NCBI GenBank assembly: GCA_036504075.1 | Contig: DASXVX010000032.1 | Span: forward strand, 62,001 to 126,000 | Length of the DNA: 64,000 nucleotides | DNA from: DASXVX01 sp036504075 | GTDB taxonomy: Bacteria > Bacillota > Sulfobacillia > Symbiobacteriales > Symbiobacteriaceae | Reading direction: 5' to 3' | Shown: piece by piece, positions 59,579 through 64,000 of the stretch | Numbering within the stretch: the first letter of the stretch is position 1 | Layout: each line of letters opens with the position of its first letter | Made by a program: the position numbers and the translations under genes | The notes under the pieces: generated by a model | Databases searched by the model: none | What the model was told of the DNA's origin: nothing | What the model saw: only the letters and a program-made list of their open reading frames with translations

Positions 59579-61309
59579 ATGCCGAAACGCCTGCTTGCGC
59601 TTCTGACCATCGCCTTCTGTCTGATGTTGTCCTTGCCCGCCGCCGCGGCCGGCCGGTCGTCTTCGCTCACCGTCGGCGTGACCGGGGACCTGGGCGCCGC
59701 CCTGGCCGGCGCCCGGGTCGAACTGATCGCTCCCGGGGCGGGTACAGTGGCCTCGGGGATTACCAACGCGGCCGGCCGGGCGACGTTAAAGCCCGCCGCC
59801 TATGCGCCGACATTCTGGGTCCGGGTCTGGGGTCCGAACCACACCACCGTGGACAAGCCCTGGGTCCCGGCCGTGGACGGCGCCGTGCTGACCGTGGCCC
59901 TGGCGCCGCTGCAGGGGCGGCTGACCGGGTTGGTGACGGACCAATTGGGCACACCCGTGCCGGGTGCAGCCGTGACGGTGTGGGGTCAGGCGACCGGCCT
60001 TACGGCCGAGGCCATGACCGGTGCCGATGGCACGTACACGGTTGACGGGCTGCCCGCCCCTGGTCCCTACCTGGTCCAGGTCACGTTTGCCGGGTACAGG
60101 CCGTTCGTCTCTGCCTTCACTCCGGTGACGGCCGGCCGGGGCAAGCAGGTGGATGCTACCTTGCTCCCGCTCACGGCCACCATTGCCGGGCAGGTGGTGG
60201 ATGCGCGGCTGTCCGACCCAGTGTCGGGCGCCCGGGTGGAACTCATCCGGAAGGGCTTCGGGATTCTGGACGCCACCCAGACGGACGGCAGCGGCCAGTT
60301 CAGCTTTACGGCGCCTGCGGCAGACACGCCGGACTACACGGTGCGAGTCTGGGCCTCAACATTCTCGCCGTCCGTCTCCCCGGCTTTTGCCCTGGCGGGC
60401 GGCGCCCGGCAGGAGTTCACCGGTCCGGCCCGGCTGATGGTCGCCAAGGACCCGATTCTGTTCCGCACAGTGACCGTGTCGGGAGTGGTGGAAGATGACC
60501 AGGGCGTCCCGCTGGAGGGCGCCGCGGTCACCCTGTATCGGGCGAACGGCCTCCTGCCGCAGGCGGTCACGACCTCCGCCGCCGACGGCAGCTACAGCTT
60601 TGTCGACCAGGACGTGTCCGTGAAGACGGGCTACACGGTGGAAGCGGCAAAGGACGGCTACTTCACCGGTTCCGACGGGCAGACCGTGCTCGTGGTGGAC
60701 AACTACACCACCGCCCGGACGAACCTGCGGCTGCGGCCGGCCACGGCCCGTCTGCAGGGACACCTCACGAACTGCCTGGGCCTGCCGGCGGCGGGCGGGC
60801 GGGTCACCGTGCTGAACCTGCGGGACGGCAGCACCGCGAGTGCAACAGCCGATTCCAAGGGAGCGTACAGTATTTCGAACCTGCCGGCCGGTCCGGCGGA
60901 CGTAGTGGTGGTGCGGGGCAGCGCCAGGAGTGTCGCGGACGGCGGGGAGGTGCTGAACGGCGACGGCCCGGTTTCCCTGGCGGGCCTGCGGGCCAGGACG
61001 GCTAACCTGCAACTGGCGCCTGTGGGGTCGGTCACGGGCATCATTTTCGGGCCGGATGGCTGGCCGGTGGCCGGGGCGACCATTTCGCTCTGGCATGAAG
61101 GGGCGGTCGCTCCGGCAGCCACGGTCCTGACCGGCACCGACGGCAGCTACGCCTTCGGCAGCCTGAAGCCCGGCGAGCGGTATGCGGTGTCCGCGGCGGC
61201 CGATGGGTACACGCCGTCGAGCCTGGCCCCAGGCGAGCCCACAGTGACGCCGCTGTTCAAGGCTTCACCCAGCCAGGCGATCCGCCTGGACCTGGGGCTG
61301 ACTAACTAA
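59579..61309 (+). CDS. Secreted protein with carboxypeptidase regulatory-like repeats
   Basis: A 576-residue exported protein. ATG 59579 follows AAAGAGGTG; the signal peptide is about 24 residues (LLALLTIAFCLMLSLPAAAA). At least six repeats of the CarboxypepD-reg/CNA-B type follow, each with a 'V-x-G-A-x-V-x-L ... T-x-x-D-G-x-Y-x-F' pattern: 'GTPVPGAAVTVWGQATG', 'VPLEGAAVTLYRANG', 'AATVLTGTDGSYAFGSLKPG'. No cell-wall anchor is visible. Only 17 bases after the efflux permease, so it may share that transcript. Confidence 0.8.
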   Translation: MPKRLLALLTIAFCLMLSLPAAAAGRSSSLTVGVTGDLGAALAGARVELIAPGAGTVASGITNAAGRATLKPAAYAPTFWVRVWGPNHTTVDKPWVPAVDGAVLTVALAPLQGRLTGLVTDQLGTPVPGAAVTVWGQATGLTAEAMTGADGTYTVDGLPAPGPYLVQVTFAGYRPFVSAFTPVTAGRGKQVDATLLPLTATIAGQVVDARLSDPVSGARVELIRKGFGILDATQTDGSGQFSFTAPAADTPDYTVRVWASTFSPSVSPAFALAGGARQEFTGPARLMVAKDPILFRTVTVSGVVEDDQGVPLEGAAVTLYRANGLLPQAVTTSAADGSYSFVDQDVSVKTGYTVEAAKDGYFTGSDGQTVLVVDNYTTARTNLRLRPATARLQGHLTNCLGLPAAGGRVTVLNLRDGSTASATADSKGAYSISNLPAGPADVVVVRGSARSVADGGEVLNGDGPVSLAGLRARTANLQLAPVGSVTGIIFGPDGWPVAGATISLWHEGAVAPAATVLTGTDGSYAFGSLKPGERYAVSAAADGYTPSSLAPGEPTVTPLFKASPSQAIRLDLGLTN

Positions 61310-61315
61310 AGCGGC

Positions 61316-61350
61316 AAAACAGCCAGGCATATCTTGCCTGGCTGTTTTCC
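61316..61350 (+). terminator. Rho-independent terminator
   Basis: Arms aaaacagccaggca / tgcctggctgtttt, loop tatct, then tcc. It ends the efflux and repeat-protein transcripts. Confidence 0.93.
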
Positions 61351-61380
61351 CGTCCTTATAGCAGGGGGGGATTCTCAGGG

Positions 61381-61920
61381 ATGGATGTGCTAGTGATTTC
61401 GGGGACGCCACGGATGGAAGGGGAGACCCGCAAGGTCGCAAAGGCGGTGCTGGAGGCCCTGCGGGCACAGTATCCGCATCTGACTGCCGAGCTTTATGAC
61501 CTGGCGGTACAACCGTTGCCGCAGTTTGGCTATACACAGTCAGCCGAGGGGACCGCCCTGGTGGACGGATTCGTGCAGAAGGTGCGGAGCGCCCGGGCGC
61601 TGGTGCTGTGCTCGCCGGAGTATCATCACTCGTTAAGCGGCTGCATGAAGAACGCGCTGGACCACGTGGGCGGTTCGGCCACCAGGGGGAAGGTGGCCGC
61701 CATCGTCAGCGTGGGGGGCAGTTTCGGCGGCATCCATGCCGCTCTGGCCCTCAGGTCGGTCTGCGACGGGCTGCGGCTCTGGGTCACGCCGGCCTTGTGC
61801 TCGGTCGCACTGGACGACCGGGGGGCCGAAGCCGCCCTGGCCGACCCCCGCATTCAGGCCCGGGCCAGCGAGGTGCTCCAGCAGCTCGTTCAGGGCATGG
61901 AACATCGGGTTACCGGGTAA
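61381..61920 (+). CDS. NADPH-dependent FMN reductase-like flavoprotein
   Basis: A 179-residue flavodoxin-fold reductase. The FMN-phosphate loop is ISGTPRMEGETRKV near residue 6 and the isoalloxazine loop is LCSPEYHHSLSGCMKNALD near 80. It matches the chromate/quinone/azo reductase group. ATG 61381 follows GGGGGG. It probably shares its transcript with the next flavoprotein gene, 62 bases downstream. Confidence 0.9.
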   Translation: MDVLVISGTPRMEGETRKVAKAVLEALRAQYPHLTAELYDLAVQPLPQFGYTQSAEGTALVDGFVQKVRSARALVLCSPEYHHSLSGCMKNALDHVGGSATRGKVAAIVSVGGSFGGIHAALALRSVCDGLRLWVTPALCSVALDDRGAEAALADPRIQARASEVLQQLVQGMEHRVTG

Positions 61921-61982
61921 GCGGTAACCACGTCCATTCCGGATCGTCTAAATGACGTAGACGAGGAAACGGAGGGATGGGC

Positions 61983-62549
61983 ATGTTTGATGTGGCAGTG
62001 GTGGGGGGCGGTCCTGCGGGGGGCAGTGCGGCCATTTTCCTGGCCAAGGCCGGCCTGAAGACGCTGGTGCTGGACAACGATAAGGGCATGACCCGCCGGG
62101 CCTGGATGGCGAACCATTACGGCTTTGCCGAGGGCATCGGCGGTCCCGACCTGGTGGAGGCCGGTCGCCTGCAGGCCACCAGGCTGGGCGTGGAGTGGGT
62201 GACCACCCAGGTGACGGGCATGGCACGCGCCGAAGGCGGCTTTGCTCTCACCGGGGAGGACGGCCAGACCTTTACGGCCAGGCAGATCATTTTGGCCACC
62301 GGATCAGCGCTGGCGCTGGCCGAGGCCATGAACCTGCAGTTTACCGAAGGCCGGGAGGCCCGGTACCCCAAGGTGCTCAAGGTGGACACCGACGGTCGCA
62401 CCAACGAGACCGGCGTCTGGGCGGCGGGCATTATCGCCGGCTTCAGCGCACATACGATCATTACGGCCGGCCACGGGGCGCAGGTGGCGGTGAGTCTCAT
62501 CAGCGAGGTCCAGGGTAAGCGCCACGTGCAGCACGATGTCATGAAGTAG
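61983..62549 (+). CDS. Short FAD-dependent oxidoreductase (thioredoxin reductase-like, no NAD domain)
   Basis: A 188-residue protein; ATG 61983 is 7 bases from GGAGGG. The FAD motif VVGGGPAGGSAAIFLAKAG and the closing 'GVWAAGIIAGFSAHTII' are those of thioredoxin reductases. The NADPH-binding insertion and the CxxC redox pair are absent. It looks like the FAD domain alone. Similar short proteins occur in Bacillota and may work with a separate reductase, such as the FMN reductase upstream (inference). Confidence 0.82.
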   Translation: MFDVAVVGGGPAGGSAAIFLAKAGLKTLVLDNDKGMTRRAWMANHYGFAEGIGGPDLVEAGRLQATRLGVEWVTTQVTGMARAEGGFALTGEDGQTFTARQIILATGSALALAEAMNLQFTEGREARYPKVLKVDTDGRTNETGVWAAGIIAGFSAHTIITAGHGAQVAVSLISEVQGKRHVQHDVMK

Positions 62550-62565
62550 CCCTTGCTCACGCAAG

Positions 62566-62600
62566 AATCCCCGGGATGGGCGGCCATCCCGGGGATTTGT
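62566..62600. terminator. Bidirectional terminator between converging genes
   Basis: Arms aatccccgggatgg / ccatcccggggatt, 4-base loop, followed by tgtctg. Confidence 0.88.
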
Positions 62601-62613
62601 CTGTCCGTGGGAC

Positions 62614-63747
62614 CTAGCGCGGCATCCGACCGGCCCCGGCTCCGGCGGCAAAGGCAAAGGCAAAGGCCAGCGCCTGGTCGAGGTCGGTCATGAGGTCCGA
62701 CGGCTCCTCCAGCCCGACCGACAGCCGGACCAGGTCGTCCGTGATGCCCCGGCGGATGCGCTCGTCCGCCGGGACGGAGGCGTGGGAGTGGCGGGCCGGC
62801 ACGGCCAGAATGGTCTCCACCGCCCCCAGGGAGACGCCCACCAGCGGCAGTTCCAGCTGGTCCACGAACGGCCCGGCCATGGCTGCAGCGGCCAGCCGGA
62901 ACGAGAGCACGGCCCCGATGCCGGGGTAGAACACCTCCCGCACTTCGGGCCGGGACCGGAGCCAATCGGCCAACTGGGCGGCAGTGGCCGCCTGCCGGTC
63001 CAGCCGCACTTTCAGCGTTTTGATGCCGCGCATGAGCAGGAAGCAGTCCTGCGGCCCCAACACGGCGCCCACGGCGTTCTGGAGGAAGTAAACCTCCTTG
63101 GCCAGCGCCGGGTCTTTTACCGCCACGGCCCCGGCGATCAGGTCGCTGTGGCCGCCCAGGTACTTGGTGGCCGAGTGGATGACCAGGTCTGCGCCCTCCG
63201 CCAGGGGCCGGGAGAGATACGGCGAGAGGAACGTGTTGTCCACTGCCAGCAGGCAGCCCTGCCGCCGGGCAATCGCCGCCATGGCGCCGATGTCGGTCCG
63301 CCGCAGGAACGGATTGCTGATGGACTCCACCAGCAGCAGGCGGGTCTCCGGGCGCACCGCCGCGGCCACGGCGGCGGGGTCGCTGGTGTCCACGAAGGTC
63401 GCCGTAATGCCGAACCGGCGGAAGACCCGGGTCAGCACCCGGTAGGTGCCGCCGTAGCAATCGTCCGTCACCACCACGTGGTCGCCCGCGTTCAGCAGCA
63501 TGAGCACCGTGGAGACGGCCGCCATGCCGGAACTGAAGGCGAAGGCCGCCGCACCGCCCTCCAGCGCCGCCAGCACGCCCTCCACGGCCTTGCGGGTGGG
63601 GTTGCCGGAGCGGGCGTAGTCATACTCGCCGGGCTGGTCCAGGCCGGGCTGGTCGAACATGGAGACCTGGTAAATCGGGATATTTGCCGCCCCGGTCGCC
63701 GGGTCTACCTCGTAGCCGGTGTGCAGTAGCTTCGTGCCGAGCTTCAC
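62614..63747 (-). CDS. Cystathionine gamma-synthase/lyase-family PLP enzyme
   Basis: A 377-residue trans-sulfuration enzyme. GTG 63747 follows GGGGGAG and overlaps the stop of the upstream gene (GTGA). [20 protein letters not shown] near 40, the PLP Schiff-base lysine in [14 protein letters not shown], and the C-terminal '[20 protein letters not shown]' are typical. It could be MetB, MetC or methionine gamma-lyase. An Ala/Phe repeat near the C-terminus ([13 protein letters not shown]) is unusual. Confidence 0.9.
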   Translation of the reverse strand: MKLGTKLLHTGYEVDPATGAANIPIYQVSMFDQPGLDQPGEYDYARSGNPTRKAVEGVLAALEGGAAAFAFSSGMAAVSTVLMLLNAGDHVVVTDDCYGGTYRVLTRVFRRFGITATFVDTSDPAAVAAAVRPETRLLLVESISNPFLRRTDIGAMAAIARRQGCLLAVDNTFLSPYLSRPLAEGADLVIHSATKYLGGHSDLIAGAVAVKDPALAKEVYFLQNAVGAVLGPQDCFLLMRGIKTLKVRLDRQAATAAQLADWLRSRPEVREVFYPGIGAVLSFRLAAAAMAGPFVDQLELPLVGVSLGAVETILAVPARHSHASVPADERIRRGITDDLVRLSVGLEEPSDLMTDLDQALAFAFAFAAGAGAGRMPR

Positions 63748-64000
63748 TGTGGTGCTCCCCCTTCCAGCGCCTGCTCCAGGTCGTCGATAATGTCTTCCGG
63801 GTCCTCGATGCCGACCGAGACCCGGAGCAGCTTGTCGGTAATGCCCAGCCGCTCCCGAATTGCCACGGGAATGTCGGCGTGGGTCTGGGTCGCCGGGTAG
63901 GTAATGAGCGTTTCCACGCCGCCGAGCGACTCGGCAAAAAGACAAAGGCGTACCCGCCGGAGGATGAGCGGGACCAGGGCCGGGTCGACCACGCTGAACG
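63744..64000 (-). CDS. Second Cys/Met-metabolism PLP enzyme, C-terminal part (cut by window edge)
   Basis: About 85 C-terminal residues of a paralogue of the following gene; the frame is open to base 64000. '[20 protein letters not shown]', '[11 protein letters not shown]' and '[20 protein letters not shown]' are the C-terminal motifs of cystathionine synthases/lyases. Tandem, translationally coupled paralogues suggest a MetB-MetC pair, as in B. subtilis metI-metC. Confidence 0.88.
   Translation of the reverse strand, partial: FSVVDPALVPLILRRVRLCLFAESLGGVETLITYPATQTHADIPVAIRERLGITDKLLRVSVGIEDPEDIIDDLEQALEGGAPQ

Noticed and set aside
1..64000. CRISPR arrays, tRNA/rRNA genes, prophage or intact insertion sequences
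   Set aside because: None seen: no regular spacer-repeat pattern, no cloverleaf with CCA, no transposase or phage structural motifs.

Overview
The window looks like chromosome from a high-GC, probably spore-forming member of the Bacillota (Symbiobacteriales or a related thermophilic lineage is my best guess). The evidence is strong GC bias at third codon positions and purine-rich Shine-Dalgarno sites before nearly every gene. Gram-positive-type surface and spore domains are also present: stalk/copper-amine-oxidase-N, SLH, GerMN and Gmad2. So are strictly anaerobic-type ferredoxin enzymes and lipoprotein forms of respiratory proteins. No rRNA, tRNA, CRISPR array or phage module is visible. The genus is an inference.

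Layout. 1-4058 (minus): an operon of three P47/OrfX-type TULIP proteins, one cut by the window edge, led by an unknown beta-rich protein. These families are best known from Clostridium botulinum neurotoxin loci. 4254-13225: single genes (secreted stalk protein, TfoX-N protein, ABC-F ATPase, aldo/keto reductase, phospholipase C-like phosphoesterase, crotonase, aminotransferase, unknown). 13397-15319: a GH35-like protein that seems to lack its catalytic glutamates. 15587-21241: a pyruvate:ferredoxin oxidoreductase with fused subunits followed by nfnAB, which would link pyruvate oxidation to reduced ferredoxin, NADH and NADPH. 21441-21862: a decayed oligopeptide-transport ATPase. 21980-28716: a propeller-like lipoprotein, an SLH protein and an OmpR/EnvZ-type two-component pair, with a non-coding stretch between them that carries two copies of a structured repeat. 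28768-32829: a TIM-barrel-like DUF7916 protein, an EF-hand-like protein, a PLP lyase and a small membrane protein.

33182-40914: a clade II nitrous-oxide reductase cluster (nosZ, a NosB-like membrane protein, nosD, nosF, nosY, cytochrome c, a CcdA/DsbD-like protein) behind a good Crp/Fnr-type site. nosZ carries a one-base frameshift. 40955-41073 holds a third copy of the structured repeat. 41201-44554: a GerMN protein, then cysteine desulfurase, DUF3343 and a split YedE, which form a probable selenium/sulfur-handling set. 44666-49348: a YceI/HxlR divergon and miscellaneous small genes. 49509-53560: an ABC-2 exporter divergent from a NarL-type two-component system. 53719-59561: a TolC-TetR-HlyD-ABC-ABC-permease efflux operon with a palindromic TetR operator. 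59579-64000: a secreted repeat protein, two flavoproteins and tandem Cys/Met-metabolism PLP enzymes.

The two most interesting items are the P47/OrfX-type operon far from any visible neurotoxin gene, and a three-copy intergenic repeat whose stems carry compensatory base changes, so it probably folds as RNA or as a hairpin-ended element.
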